A stretch of DNA of 64,000 nucleotides from Pardosa pseudoannulata. Taxonomy: Eukaryota; Arthropoda; Arachnida; Araneae; Lycosidae. The translations under genes were made by a program, and so were the position numbers. Below, in pieces: positions 21,759 through 34,727 of the stretch; the first letter of the stretch is position 1; each line of letters starts with the position of its first letter. Where the stretch lies: NCBI GenBank assembly GCA_032207245.1, contig CM063502.1, positions 109,395,191 through 109,459,190 on the forward strand, given 5' to 3'. The notes below the pieces were generated by a model that saw only the letters and a program-made list of their open reading frames with translations, searched no databases and was not told where the DNA came from.

Positions 21759-24530
21759 AAAAAAATTTGTTTTAAAAGTTACTTTTTCTTGGCTTGTGTA
21801 ATTTTTCTTTGAAAAAAATGTTATAAATTATCTAATATTAAAGTTATTTTGTTATAGATTCCTTTCACAGTAAGTGATCAAGCTTTTATTTAAAGTTGTT
21901 AAAAAATTAACTATACTTAGTAACTATATAAAATGTGTTTACAAAGATTTATTTTTTCATTTAGCTAATTTATTTTCTACGGACTTATTTTTTGTTGCCT
22001 TTTCTAATCCACTAAAGTTGTACAGTTGAATTTCAGAATGTTTTGATTAATGTAGCAATTTGATCTCTAATATAACTTAAATGTCTTAATTAACATTTAT
22101 ATTTGTTGATTTTTAAAGCTTCAAACTGTGTGAATAATTGACATGACATTTTATTTAATTCAAACTGTAGACATAAATTAATATATTATTAATGGTATTC
22201 TTTGTAAAACTAAAATATTTCCATCCTTGTAGATTAGTTTATAGCTTTGCAAATAATCTGATTACTACATTTGTAACCATAGTTCCTTTTATTTTGATTA
22301 ATTGTAGTATTATATTGAATTCCAGAAAATATACAATAAAATTATTTTAATTGTGTATTTATAATAGAAAAAGAACTGATACAATCCTTGCTTTTATCTG
22401 ATTGTTATTGTATCTAAATGTAATTCCTCTTTATAACAATGTATAATATCAGTTATTTATCGCATGATGTATTATGTTACCTCAATTACAAAACAAGAAT
22501 CCTTGAAATGAAAAGCACACAAAAGCTAATAAAAGGGGAAAATTAATTACATCTTCAAATGACATTTGTTCGGCCTTATCTGCAATATACGAACTATGGA
22601 AAATATAAAAGACTGTGAAATTATGAAACAGGTAATCTCTAAAAATGAATTTTTGATATAGAATAATTCTGACCTTGGCATAGGTACTGGCTGAACGCGG
22701 AAGTATTTCATAGGAAGAATGGTCATTCATAACTAGTAATAAATATTATACTATATTTAAAAACTTTGATAGATGAACAGTAAGAGGAAATTAAAAGTTT
22801 TGTGAAGTGTTGATTCTTGATAGCTGATAAAACAAATGGAATTATCTATATCGGTTAAAATATATCTTTTTTATAACATCTTTGCTATTATGGATGAATA
22901 TTTTTGCAAAATGTTTAAGCATGAATTCCACCAATTTGAATTTTATACAAATGGATAATACAGTATCTAAAATAATGTTTAAAATATTACTTGTGTAATC
23001 TATTTAGAAGAATTTATTTTAACTAAAGAAATAGGTTTCTTGCTAATTACAGACGTGAAACTTACAAATAAATAAGAATTTATATGACTTTATAAAAAAA
23101 ATAAGATGCGTATTACTGACACCTTTCTACTTCTAAAATCCGATAGAGCCATTAAATAGCTAGATTAATTTAGAAGTATGATTAAATAGATTAATAATTC
23201 ATTTTATCATTTTAAAGTTTTGTCATCTATTTTTGTTTTTATTATTTTATTTATATTATAGACAATTTTCGGATAATTACTGAATTATGTAACTTAATGG
23301 TTCCCAAAATAGTTCTAAGGATCTCCAAGGATCTGAGGGGCTACGTACCATATAAAATGTAGTATGAGGTCATGTGGGGAACATTGGAGATACACTAAAT
23401 GTTTAATATAAAGTAAAATAATTGTGACCAATTTTCCTTTTTATGAAAGCTAAAATACCAATGAATAAATAAATAGTCATTCATTGGCAGACACTTAAAA
23501 CGAGACGAGGGTTTGCTTGCTGATTGTCAACTCTAAACGTAGTAACAGCATTTAATTAAAAAATAACGTTTTAATTATTTAAAATACAAGTTAAAAATTT
23601 CAACAAATGTTCCTTTAAATATCAGAATGTTTTAAATATATTTTTTTACGCTACTGTTAAAAATATCAAAGTTATGATAGCAATTTTGTCATTATATATT
23701 TATATAGAGTTATTTCACTGAGTAGCTCATGGCAAGGGGTTCGCTATGAGAAGAAGTTTGTGAACACACACGTTTAGGAATAGGTGTTCCTTCTTTCGTG
23801 CAACAGATGAAAGGTATGGTGCAATGAGAATTGATTCACAAAAAAAATCTATTTAAGACTCCTTGAACGTCATAGATTTTACAACTTGCCATAGCTTGTA
23901 AATGGTGCATCCTTAGTATAAATTTCTGATAGAAGACTTTAGATAATAAATAGTTCTCTCTCCTTTGAGGAAAGAGGACATTATAAAGTGCATTTGTAAA
24001 TTCTTAACTTAGTTCTGGAATAATTTGCACATATACATCGAGGTGTAACTAAGTTAATAATATACTATTTTTAAGCAGATACATTTTAAATTAATCTTTT
24101 TTAATTTTTGTTAATTTTTTAAATATTCTCTGCGTTTTAATTTTTGGTTAGTTATGCTTTCTTATTGCTTAAAAATATATTTTGGGGATATATGGGCTTT
24201 ATATTTTTTGATTGGTTGAATAGTTAAGTTATAGGTATTGTTTATTATGTAAATACTTAAAACTTTCATCAGAATTTCAGATTTTTCTAAATTTAAGTCT
24301 CAGTGATCTAAATGAACTCGAAACTAAATGTACATATACATATTTATCTTAACGTCTGTTAAGATTGTTTGGAAAAGTTTTGTACGAATGAATAAATAAT
24401 TATTTCGTAAAAAGTAGTTAAAAAATCATAAATTAAAAAAATTATGTGTAATTAGTTGTATCTAAATATATTTATGTGCAAATTTTCATACATCAAAACT
24501 AATAGTTAACAAAACACTGTGACGTTCAGA
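21759..24530. other. AT-rich stretch, nothing recognised
   Basis: A minus-strand frame at 22482-22730 (82 codons) has no domain signature. No repeats of note were seen by eye. Confidence 0.5.
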
Positions 24531-24557
24531 ATCGCATTAAATGATGCAATAATATAC

Positions 24558-24826
24558 CAGGGTCTGATTGGCTGAAGGAGCGGACCCCTGCTCATGGTGT
24601 CAAATTTTTGGGGCAGCATTTTTGCTGGAGTTTGAAAAATATCCTTTTTATTAGGGAACAAAGTGTAAAAATAATTTCCAAAGTTTAAGTATTTATAGCT
24701 GAAAATCTGGCACATGATTATTTTTTATTACTGAGAGAAAGGGGTCAACATTTTACGTTTTTGTCCGGGGTAGCTAAACTATTAGATCCGGTAGTCTTGA
24801 CTGTTAATTATTTGCTACTTACAAAT
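24558..24826. mobile_element. Possible degenerate hAT-type element
   Basis: CAGGGTCTGATTGGCTGAAG and nearby GGCAGCATTTTTGCTGG resemble the GC-richer ends of hAT-like elements. A candidate right end is CCGGTAGTCTTGACTG. No 8-bp target duplication is visible and the inverted ends match poorly, so this is only a suspicion. Confidence 0.25.
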
Positions 24827-25504
24827 CAAACGGGGACCATTCCGAACGTTTATGCCCCCTTAAGTAAACCCAAAACATGATGCCTCAAAATACTAAAAAC
24901 TTAAAAATTACTACATTATTACTCATTTATTTTAATTCTAGATCCAAGTAAGTGAAACGTATTCTTATTAATTGTGTTTATTTTATTTTTTGCACTCTAG
25001 TCCAAGGGATTTCACCGGTTTTAAATTTAGCAACCGTAAACATTCGCCTACTTTGCCTAACAGCTACAGCCAGCCCTATTTACTGTTTAATGTATATTTT
25101 GTAATCAGAATCTTTGTGGTGCCGTTAATAGGTCTATTTTTAACCACGTCTCCCACTTCACAAATTTAAACTAGAGACTCTAATCTTTCTATACAAACAT
25201 TGAAAATCGAAATAGAGATCAATCATTAATTGACAAAGCACAATCAGTATTATTTACATCAAAAATGGTCGCTGATTCATTAAACATAAATTTACGTTGC
25301 TGTAAATGATGTATTAACTTCAACTGTTAATTTTATTTTTCAGCTGTTCACAACTGCCACACAATTTGAAGCTAAGAAAATGCCTGGGGGCTAAGTCAAG
25401 AATAAACACAAGATAAGAGATATGATAAGAAAGAGAGAGTAAATGGATGTGATGGATAGAAATCTAAATATCCAGCTAACAGTTCTTTCTTAAAAGCAAC
25501 AAAG

Positions 25505-25935
25505 AATCACGTCAGGTTTTTTAATCGTTTACGCTTACTCATTTTTTGATAATCTTTTTAATAAATATTCTAAATGAAATCATTTACGCAACGTTGTTAA
25601 TTAAGGAAGAAAACTAGTGTGATCTAATTCTTTTATTCTGGTAAGACATTGTTGTCAAAGACAGTTATTTCGACATCAACGTCAATTTAACGAGGGCACA
25701 TTTATATAGACATCAAATGCATCATATCCTTAATACTGTACAATTTATATTATATCAAGTGATTTATTTCTTGAGTAGAGACATATACGTCTTCATATCT
25801 TGATTTCCTTTTCTTGCAATGTCGGATTAAAATCTGTATGTCCAGTAAACAGCCTAGTTTTTAATAAATGAATCACGTCTTGCTTTTTCCAATCGTTCTA
25901 CACTCAGTCATTTTTTGGTCATCGCTTTCATCCCT
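25505..25935. repeat. Diverged direct duplication, spacing about 365 bp
   Basis: GAATCACGTCAGGTTTTTTA followed by ACTCATTTTTTGATAATC near 25505-25558 recurs as GAATCACGTCTTGCTTTTTC followed by AGTCATTTTTTGGTCATC near 25869-25926. The two are roughly 70% similar over 60 bp by eye. Confidence 0.55.
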
Positions 25936-26240
25936 GACCCTTGGTCAGGGGGGAACCGATTCTCTAGGGATGATCACCAATGACAGGCGTGATGAAAATA
26001 AACGATTCACCCCGTGTGTAAAAAGCATTCGCGTTCTTATCACGCGTATACTAAACTCAAAACCGGCCAACAACGAAAGAATACCCCCGCTACCATTAAT
26101 CAACATGATAACGCGAAATGTCAGATAAGGGGACGACTACAAATTGTTGCAATAATCTCAGAGAATATCATTGGGGCGATAATTCACGATTAATCAATTA
26201 CACCATTCTACCCTAGTGTGCATATATGTCATATATGCAG
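25868..26240. promoter_or_regulatory. Higher-GC patch, possible conserved non-coding element
   Basis: Composition rises well above the surroundings. It contains a hairpin (CCCTGACC at 25932-25939, loop CTT, GGTCAGGG at 25943-25950), GATTAATCAATTA (homeodomain/PBC-like) near 26190, and the palindrome TGCATATATG-T-CATATATGCA at 26219-26239. A plus-strand 86-codon frame at 25868-26128 has a hydrophobic start resembling a signal peptide, but no cysteine pattern, splice sites or promoter supports a gene. An enhancer or a decayed element is equally possible. Confidence 0.3.
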
Positions 26241-26729
26241 TGAGAAACAACAGAGCTTAAATAAATTATAGTCTTCAATAAGCTAGTACACGGTTAACTC
26301 TTCACGATTGTGTGCATAACTTTTATACATTCCTTAATCGAAACTAGTCTTGATTATTTGTTTTTTTCTTATTTCGGAAGTGTATAATTATATTAAAATT
26401 TAAAAGTTTATAAGACTGAGTACTTTCAAAATTGCACCTTCATTAATACTTCATATGCACTACATCAATTTCTTCTTTTGTACTGCACTTCTCTCTGAGA
26501 ATAACTATAACATAATATACATAAATTTTAACATCATATATAATACTTAATAAAAGAGGGTTTATATACCAGTAAGTCCAATAAATCGTGCATATTATTT
26601 TGACAAAAGGGAAGAGGATATACTTACAAATCTTTACAATAATGCTAGCTTTGAAACATCTAAGTCTGATCTAGTAAAACAAACTGAAAATTTAGTTTAA
26701 TTAGAAGAATAGATTCAGCTTTAGCTTTA

Positions 26730-26981
26730 TTAACCCCTTAAAGCACGAGTTTATTTTAGAAAAAATTATAAAATATGACATATTTTCTTCACAGAAAAGG
26801 GATATATAGGTACAATGTAAGTTATTTTTTACAATTTCAGTTTTGGGGGTGACTAGGGAGCTTGGAAAGAGTAAAAAGTATATAAAAAAATTGTTATACA
26901 AACAAAGTGTAAACGATTGTATTACATGCTTAATTTGAATTTCGCCCGTGTCAGACACGGGCAAATGCGTTAAGGGGTCAA
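26730..26981 (-). mobile_element. TTAA MITE (CCCC family), short subtype
   Basis: The left end TTAACCCCTTAA (26730-26741) and the right end TTAAGGGG-TCAA (26970-26981, one mutation in the TTAA) make a 252-bp element. Read from the right end inward, the terminus is followed after seven bases by a perfect hairpin, GCCCGTGTC-A-GACACGGGC (26944-26962). The interior is unrelated to the 34728 and 16725 elements. Confidence 0.83.
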
Positions 26982-28600
26982 AAGTAGCAAAAAATGCAAT
27001 TTTTCCCAAAAATCTAGACAAAAAAAGGAAACATCAATAACTTTTAATTATAGAACTATTTTAACATGGTACCTCGTATATGATAGAGGAAACTTTAAAG
27101 TTTACTATACAGTCATTTTTCTTTACACCCCCCCCATACTCATAGCAATGCATCAAGAAAGCCTAAACAACTTTTCAGTGTCTTTGGAAAGCCAAGAATA
27201 TCATTACGATGGCGTTTCTTAGAAATATATTTTATTACATCATGTATCTTACGTTTTAGATCTGAGATAACTGATAATAGGCTTGATAGTATAAATCCCT
27301 CGATTCGTAGGAACCATTTTGGGAACCCATGTTCTAGATTATGAAGCCAAAAAATGTTCTTTGTGATCCTATTAAGTACAAATCACAATGTCTCATAAGA
27401 GACTTGCATGGCTGGAAAGGGGAGAAAGACCTGTAATTGTGTGTAATTTAAAAATTAAATTAAGAAAATGTGCATTTAGAGGATAAAATTTAAATTAAAA
27501 GTTTGATATAAATAGTATTTCAAAAATTTATTAGTAGTGAAGAGCCATAATGAAACACAGGCAAAATGTGTCTTCTTTGTATTCAATTCTTCAACAAGTC
27601 TGAGACATGAACTTTCAAATTTTGTACTACCATCTGTTATCGAGAACTAATTCCCTTTTAAAACTTGATATGAGGCTAAGATGGGCAAGAACTGTCACTA
27701 AAGGTAAAAGTTTATTGTAAAATATTTACATGGAAGGGTAAAGATGTGGATTGGTATAAATTTCTTTTTCATTTGATATCGAAGTATATGTAACTAGTAT
27801 GACCGATGCCTTGTGACATTTAAACTTCATTTATATCTTATAATCAGATCAGTAATAACTACAACATTAGTCAACCACTATAAAGTTAAAGTTGGTCTCT
27901 AAAATTAGCGGAATAAGTTAAATTATCTTCCGTTGAATAAACAGAATATGATTAAATGAATATCTCTGATTATTTCTTTATGAGATTACTTGTGATAAAT
28001 AAGCTTTTTAATATAACATTACATAATTGTAATTACTTTACAATCCAGTAAATTGTAGTCATTCATAATTAGGAAACTACCTATAAACGAATTATTAATA
28101 AGTAGTATGTACCTTATTTCGAACTTCAACCAACTAATTTTCAGTATAGAATGAGGAACAATTTAAAGAAAAGTAAAGTAATTTATAAAATAAGCCAAAT
28201 TATAAAGACCTCGTCCTTATTACCTTATAGTTATTTTTTAAGAAGATTTCTTTGACCTGCTCATGTTAACCCAAATAAAGGTAATAAACAAAGAGGGCGG
28301 TAAACTTAGTATTCTTTTGAAACTGTGAACAACTGAAGCAAAACTTAAGTTCAAAGTTCATAAAGAAAGGGTTTGGTTAATTGTCGGTGTAAAAGAGTTG
28401 AAAGAAGAGAGGCCTCAAGAATGCAAATTTTTATATGAAAAATATTACTTAAAATAATATTGCACTAATAGCGATGGTTCAGTTTGGAAAATTATTTTCT
28501 CTCTTTAGACATGTTTAATTTAAAAACTTTTATGTGTCAGGTAAGTTATTCCTAGAGTTCAAGGCTCTACATTAAAGTGTTTGAAATGGAAAAGCTTGAA
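26982..28600. other. Non-coding stretch, nothing recognised
   Basis: Contains a C run near 27127 and GGAACCATTTTGGGAACC near 27310, an imperfect palindrome. No frame, tandem repeat or element ends were found. Confidence 0.5.
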
Positions 28601-28608
28601 TTTTTCTT

Positions 28609-28702
28609 CTTGCAAAATATATATAATATATGACCATAATATTATATATATTTTGCAAGATCATATATATATTTGTTCATAATATTATATATATTTTGCA
28701 AG
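28609..28702. repeat. 21-bp hairpin with duplicated right arm
   Basis: The arm at 28609-28629, starting CTTGCAAAATAT, is exactly inverse to 28639-28659. The right arm is repeated in direct orientation at 28682-28702, followed again by ATCATATATATAT. Confidence 0.85.
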
Positions 28703-29473
28703 ATCATATATATATTCAGCTTTAGCAGTTCCAATTTATTTCATAGTTTTCATTTATTCAGTTTCAAACATTTTAGCCCCCTTGTAGCAAATAGTAGATC
28801 GTAATGTCCAACAAGCCAAGCATTTTCAAACACCAGTTATACGAATTAATACATATTAAAAAACTTACTTATATTTATGTTCTCACTACTTTTTCCAACG
28901 AGTTATGAATATGGAACTTCGCACTCATGTGGTATATACGCAATTGTTATGCTTTAACGTATTGCTGTTTCGAATATTCTCTGTCTTTTTTAAACTTTCC
29001 TCCCTGGGCTATTTATCTATGAAAATAAACATTGCTTGGTGGCTAAATGTCTTTCCTATCAGTGAAAAAAGATAGATCCTAACAATCTTGTTTATTTTGT
29101 TCCTTGTTCACTCGGAATGCAAAAATCGTTTTAAAGGGCTTCAATTCCTGACAAATTTCTTGTGCCCTGTGATCTTAAATACTTCAAGATCACCAATCAG
29201 GATTACTGGAAATACTACGACTGGTTGTCACTTACATGCGTTTAAAAACCCCCAACAGTTCAAAACATTCCATTTGGTGAAATCTACATTGTGCTGTCTC
29301 AGCTGGCAGCTGTGATCTTATGATAGATTAATGAAAACTTTTCAGCTTATAGTGTAATTCTCGATGTGAAAGAACTAAAGTGACTTGCGGTCTGTCAACG
29401 TAATGGTGACTTACATTATAAAAGGATAACAGATTGTATTTTTACGAGGTATTTGATGGTACTTAGTTGCAAT
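28703..29473. other. Non-coding stretch with slightly GC-richer patch
   Basis: 29100-29320 is less AT-biased and holds a 75-codon plus frame (29088-29315) without a recognisable domain. No splice or promoter evidence supports a gene. Confidence 0.4.
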
Positions 29474-30187
29474 ATTATTCATTCTACTGTTTCACGGACA
29501 ATAAATCACATTGCTTGAATAATATGATTTTTGACAAAGAAATACAAAATATTGAATATACCAATATCTTTTACAGTTTGGTTATGGCAGTATAAATAAT
29601 ATAATTGAAATAAATTTAACACTTTCAGACTGTTTTACATTGCATTACCTTCTTACAATGAAATCCGTATAGAAATCGATAATTTAAATGATTCATGAAG
29701 CACTTATAATGGCATCATATATTAAAATCGATCAAAATAGTGAAGTTTACTAAAGAAAACGCTTGATATTTCCATTAGGAATTTCTGTGTTGTATATTAG
29801 CTGGGAATCAATAGAAACTTTTAAAACTTATTATTCATTCTACTGTTTCACGGACAATAAATCACATTGCTTGAATAATATGATTTTTGACAAAGAAATA
29901 CAAAATATTGAATATACCAATATCTTTTACAATTTGGTTATGGCAGTATAAATAATATAATTGAAATAAATTTAACACTTTCAGACTGTTTTACATTGCA
30001 TTACCTTCTTACAATGAAATCCGTATAGAAATCGATAATTTAAATGATTCATGAAGCACTTATAATGGCATCATATATTAAAATCGATCAAAATAGTGAA
30101 GTTTACTAAAAAAAACGCTTGATATTTCCATTAGGAATTTCTGTGTTGTATATTAGCTGGGAATCAATAGAAACTTTTAAAACTTTT
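29474..30187. repeat. Recent 357-bp tandem duplication
   Basis: Copy 1 (29474-29830) and copy 2 (29831-30187) both begin ATTATTCATTCTACTGTTTC and end ATAGAAACTTTTAAAACTT. By eye they differ at only about two or three positions, for example TTTACAGTTTGG versus TTTACAATTTGG. This is much younger than the window's other arrays, or an assembly artefact. Confidence 0.95.
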
Positions 30188-30344
30188 AGTTTATTCTTTT
30201 TTGTTATTTCAGGTCGTCCCCAATACCTCCCTGCTTGTTCTCATATTTTATAATCTCTTATTCTATCATAAATTTGCAGGATTTTTCTTATTACTGAAAG
30301 TAGTATATAACATACAACTAACTAAATAGACATCTGTAATAACC

Positions 30345-30415
30345 GGCTCTCACAATCAGATATCGAACCACGAATCTTTCAGTGTGCTGACCGTAGCATT
30401 ATCTAGTCATGCAAC
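30345..30415 (-). repeat. tRNA-like fragment, possible second SINE type
   Basis: On the minus strand, GCATGACTAGATAATGCTAC, GGTCAGCACACTGAAAG and TCGTGGTTCGATATCTG look like D-arm, anticodon-arm and T-arm remnants with a B box (GGTTCGATA). Pairing of the acceptor ends is not evident. It does not match the main SINE family beyond the boxes. Confidence 0.4.
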
Positions 30416-32310
30416 TTTGGAGAGAGTATTAGTTTGAATTAATTAATTCTTTATCTTGTTTATTTTATTGCCAATGGCAAGTGATACTTCTCCGGTTACA
30501 TCTTTCTTGTTTAATTTAGACTATCTTTCTGGCTTCTTTTTTATAGTAAGATCGTTTTGGGCCAATATTCTCTTAAAAATCCTCAAGCGTTCTTCTAACA
30601 ATGGGGTGACACTATTATGAACTGTTGATAAAAGTAAGTCAAATATTTGTAAAAACAAACGAGGGTATTGTTCTCTACTTTTGTATGTTTTAAATCTTAT
30701 TTTTGGTATTTTGCGTAAATAGGGAGTATAATTCCATTGAGACATTCACAATTTTATAGACGACAGTTGAAAATTTTGAAAAACGTCACGATTTACTTAA
30801 AAATCTTAATTCGCAAGATATAACAAGTGCTATTTATTTCAGGATAAACATTTCAAATGAATACATTTTGAATGCACATTTATGTTGGCCTTTCACTTGT
30901 ATGATGCATTGCGAAATTCACCCTTTTACCTTTTCGACTCATAACACTCGATGAATGAAAATAACTCAAAAAAGGAGTTTTCTTCTTTAACGTTAAATGG
31001 AATTTTTCTTTGCATCTTAGGCTTGCCTACAATGTACCAAAGATTCACACAGTTAAAGAAGCCTTTTGCTTTAGGAAACGAACACCCATTAAAAATTAGA
31101 AGACGGACATTGAAGGAAAGTAAGTTTTTCTACACGTATAGGTCAAAGATACACAGACAGTATAGAAACTTTAAAACTAACTTATTACTGGAGGAATGTT
31201 TTATTAGCACAGTGAAAAGCGCTGCCTATTGAACATACTGAATGAGTAAGAAAATATATTGCTATGGTGACATATATTTTGCAGAATGGCAAAACCTTTT
31301 GAAACGTATTAATACTGAGGCGCAGACACATATAAATCACAAGATACAAGTGTAAAATCTTCAATATATATGTCCAGCATATTCATTTTAGTTGTGCATA
31401 AAATATTAAACTTTAAAGGAAAACACAAAGTATATTATTAAATCAGCATAAATATAATAGACACATAAATTATAAATTTCTATAGGTTATTACCTGAACT
31501 GAACATATTTATTTCACATAAAAGAAAACATACGGACTAAAAACTGAAATTTACAGAAACTCTAATTTTAAAGAAATGGTAGAAATAAATCGTTAATTGA
31601 ACATATTTGCCTGTGGTCGTATTTTAACATTGGTTATATGAATACTAGTGCCCATGTGATGATTCTGTTTCAATTTTATGTTTTTTGTAGTCTTAATTAA
31701 ATTCAATTTTTATTTTAATTTAAATGGAATATACATTTCAAGAAATTAAAGAAAAATTTTTAACTATGTAATAGGTAATAAAAAGTTTCTATTTATAAAT
31801 CTGAAGACAAAAAATCATTTATACAAGCGCAAAAGTAAATAGATTACATAAATGATCTACCTTATCTGCCAATAATGAGAACATAAAAAAATTGTTGATA
31901 TGTCAAAATAATAATAGGGGTGGAATGGCTTGAAGTGTTACAGTCATTTGTTCAAACCCAATAATTAGACGGTATAGTGAAGATTGATAACAAGTCAATG
32001 TTAATATGAAAGTTAAATCTTAATTAAACCTCCGAAACTTATATAATATTTTTATATTGTTCTCAATTTCATTTCTGTCGTCAAAAAATATCCTTCTATT
32101 TCTTTAGAAGCTAACTTTTTTTCAAATTTTCAACCAGAAAGGGATAGATGTAATTATACCAGAAAATATTTTCAACAATACGATAGATCTCACATTGTTT
32201 CTTTTCAGAGGATTGTGATCTTCACGAAAGAGACAAAAGAAAAGAAATATTTAAATTGTAAACCTTTTTTTAAAGAAATCTAATGTATATTAATATTCTA
32301 AATATTCTGA
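30416..32310. other. AT-rich stretch with two unassigned frames
   Basis: Minus-strand 30521-30745 (74 codons, rich in Arg, Lys and Leu) and plus-strand 30951-31232 (93 codons, Lys/Arg-rich) are compositionally more protein-like than most frames here. Neither has a recognisable domain, splice context or repeat relationship. I regard both as unproven. Confidence 0.35.
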
Positions 32311-32659
32311 AATAAGATTTCCCTTCATGGCAAGTAAAACCCACAGAAAAATTTTAACTTTTTATCAGTTTGTGTAAGTATAAACTAACTGCACAGAAAA
32401 AATAAGTCTCATATTTGCAGAAGATCCATCTATCCCAGATTAGCATAATACGTTTTAGAGTTGTTAAAATAGAGTTGTTAAGTTATTAAAATAATAATCT
32501 TATTTTAATAAGATTTCCCTTCATGGCAAGTAAAACCCACAGAAAAATTTTAACTTTTTATCAGTTTGTGTAAGTATAAACTAACTGCACAGAAAAAATA
32601 AGTCTCATATTTGCAGAAGATCCATCTATCCCAGATTAGCATAATACGTTTTAGAGTTG
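32311..32659. repeat. 153-bp direct duplication with 43-bp spacer
   Basis: 32311-32463 and 32507-32659 appear identical by eye, from AATAAGATTTCCCTTCATGG through ATACGTTTTAGAGTTG. The spacer is AT-rich and repeats GTTAAAATA-like and AGAGTTGTTA motifs, suggesting slippage or end-joining. Confidence 0.95.
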
Positions 32660-34727
32660 GTTGAATGCTCTGCTGAACCGCTTGTTTTGAAAACAAAATG
32701 TGCAAAATAATTTATAAATTATAATTTTTATAAAATGTGTGATAAGTTTGAGTTTGAAGTAAAAAGTACATTAACATTGAGTATGACATTACAAATATTT
32801 TTCATCAAGCTACTTTCATAACGAATATTTTGTTTTCAGCCAGGCGTTCAGTCTCTTTCTGTCAATTATAGTAAATCTATTTGATAATAAATTTCCATCT
32901 TTTATGCACATGTATCCATATGTACATGTACTCACATTTGCAATCATTTATGTAAATCTATTAATAAATGTTACCTGGCACCTAACGCAATATTGGATTC
33001 GAGGTTTCTAATAATTCTAATAATAGACAGTGAAAATTTAATGCAGCATTTCATGTTAATCCTTAAAAGAGAAACTTTTATCAGTTATCCTAATATACGA
33101 AATTAACCCTACATGACACTTTGGTGTACTGTATATAAAAGAATTTAACTGGCAATTTATTTAGCTTCAGTTAATGCTATGTAATCCAAAATTATAACCT
33201 CGTTACAATAGGCATATTTCTTACTTCTCCATTTGGTCCTTCAATATCTTAAAGAATTCCACATATTTTAGTAGTGTAAATAAAGTTATTCTGCATATAA
33301 AAGTGATTTAATTCTAACTTTCATGCTTTTAACTTGCGATTAAAATTAGAGGAGAAAAATTTTAAATGCTCTAAATAAAAATGTTTTGATTTTGCAATCC
33401 TTATATAATAAAAATGTAATTTGCCAAGCTTTAAATCAATTTGAGTAATGCAATATTAATATAAAAAAGGGAATTTAGAAACTTTTTAGAGAAAAATTTA
33501 AAGAAAATTAATGAATTATTTCTACATACTTAAGAATTCAGAATTAAACTAATGTACTTTTAAAATGCTTTATCTGTCAATAATCATTATTACTCATAGT
33601 TCACAATAAAAGCTAACTGTGAATAACATTTGAAGAAGATAACAGATGGTATTGAATGTCTGGTCTCAATATTTTCAGAGTTTATTAGGAATTAATTATA
33701 AAGTTATTAAACGATCGTTGTTTCCTGATTATCTCTAACCTATTGAGAAAGTACTAAATCAAACCTAAACTAAAAAAATTAAGTACTGACATCATACAGG
33801 CAAAAACTGTTTGCGTACACACGTTTTACATATACTAAATTTACACATGAATTGAACTTGCTAAATGAAAATCAATACAAAATTTATATAAAATAAAAAA
33901 TTACCTATTTATTAAAGTTAATAGTTTAAAGAAATGAAGCGTACTGTTCTTTAATATTATATGAGAACTATTATTCACCAACATTCCTGGGAGAAATAAA
34001 TCAGCTATTGAATTTTTCAAACCTTAAGGAAAAAATATTTTATCAGGAAAACTAGAGTTAACAATTTGCTGCTCGAGACCGAGAAGCCTAAAACTTACTG
34101 TTTAATGCTAATTCTGAATATCTACACAGACGTATGCTAACGACTGGACTTAAATTTACAGATTCTGGTTCCAAACTCCAACATAGAATAGTGGTAAATT
34201 CCAAAGTAATACGCCCTTAGAGCAATTTAACAAGACGGAAAATAAGGGGGATTTAAAAAAAAAAAGACTTAAGCCTCTAATCAAGTATAGCACAAATTCT
34301 CACATTTGCAATCATGCTAATTTTTCAATTTATATACGCGAAGAAGATTTTTTCTAAAGAATAGTTTATTATCAAGATATGAAAACTGAAAGTTGATTTA
34401 AAACATTATTGAGGAAAATTTAATAATATCTGAGGCCAAGCTGACACTGTATAGTACTGTCTTATACTTAATGTGACTTATGATTCATCACTGGAGATAG
34501 TTCTCTAATTTTACGCATTTAGGGAGATATTTGCCTCATTCGGAGATTTCAAATAGAATTTGAACTGCTTTTGCATTACACTCCAGGAACACTTCCCCTC
34601 CTCACCCTGAAAAAAAAATTCATATAGATCCTCTACGTATATTGACAGATGTATGTACCAAACTAACAGATCTGTTGCGGCGAGAAACGATGCTATTAAA
34701 AGCTTGACCCTAACTAGGGGTTCTAAT
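32660..34727. other. AT-rich stretch, nothing recognised
   Basis: No frames of note, tandem repeats or element termini. A(9-11) and T runs are common. Confidence 0.55.

Noticed and set aside
24558..24826. Confident hAT element
   Set aside because: The CAGGG start is suggestive, but no matching inverted end or 8-bp duplication could be found, so it is listed only at low confidence.
25868..26128. Secreted small protein with signal peptide
   Set aside because: The hydrophobic start alone is weak in AT-rich DNA. There are no cysteine motif, splice sites or promoter. Kept only as part of a possible regulatory patch.
26701..27021. 106-codon minus-strand frame
   Set aside because: It spans a whole TTAA MITE and its flanks, so the frame is incidental to the element.
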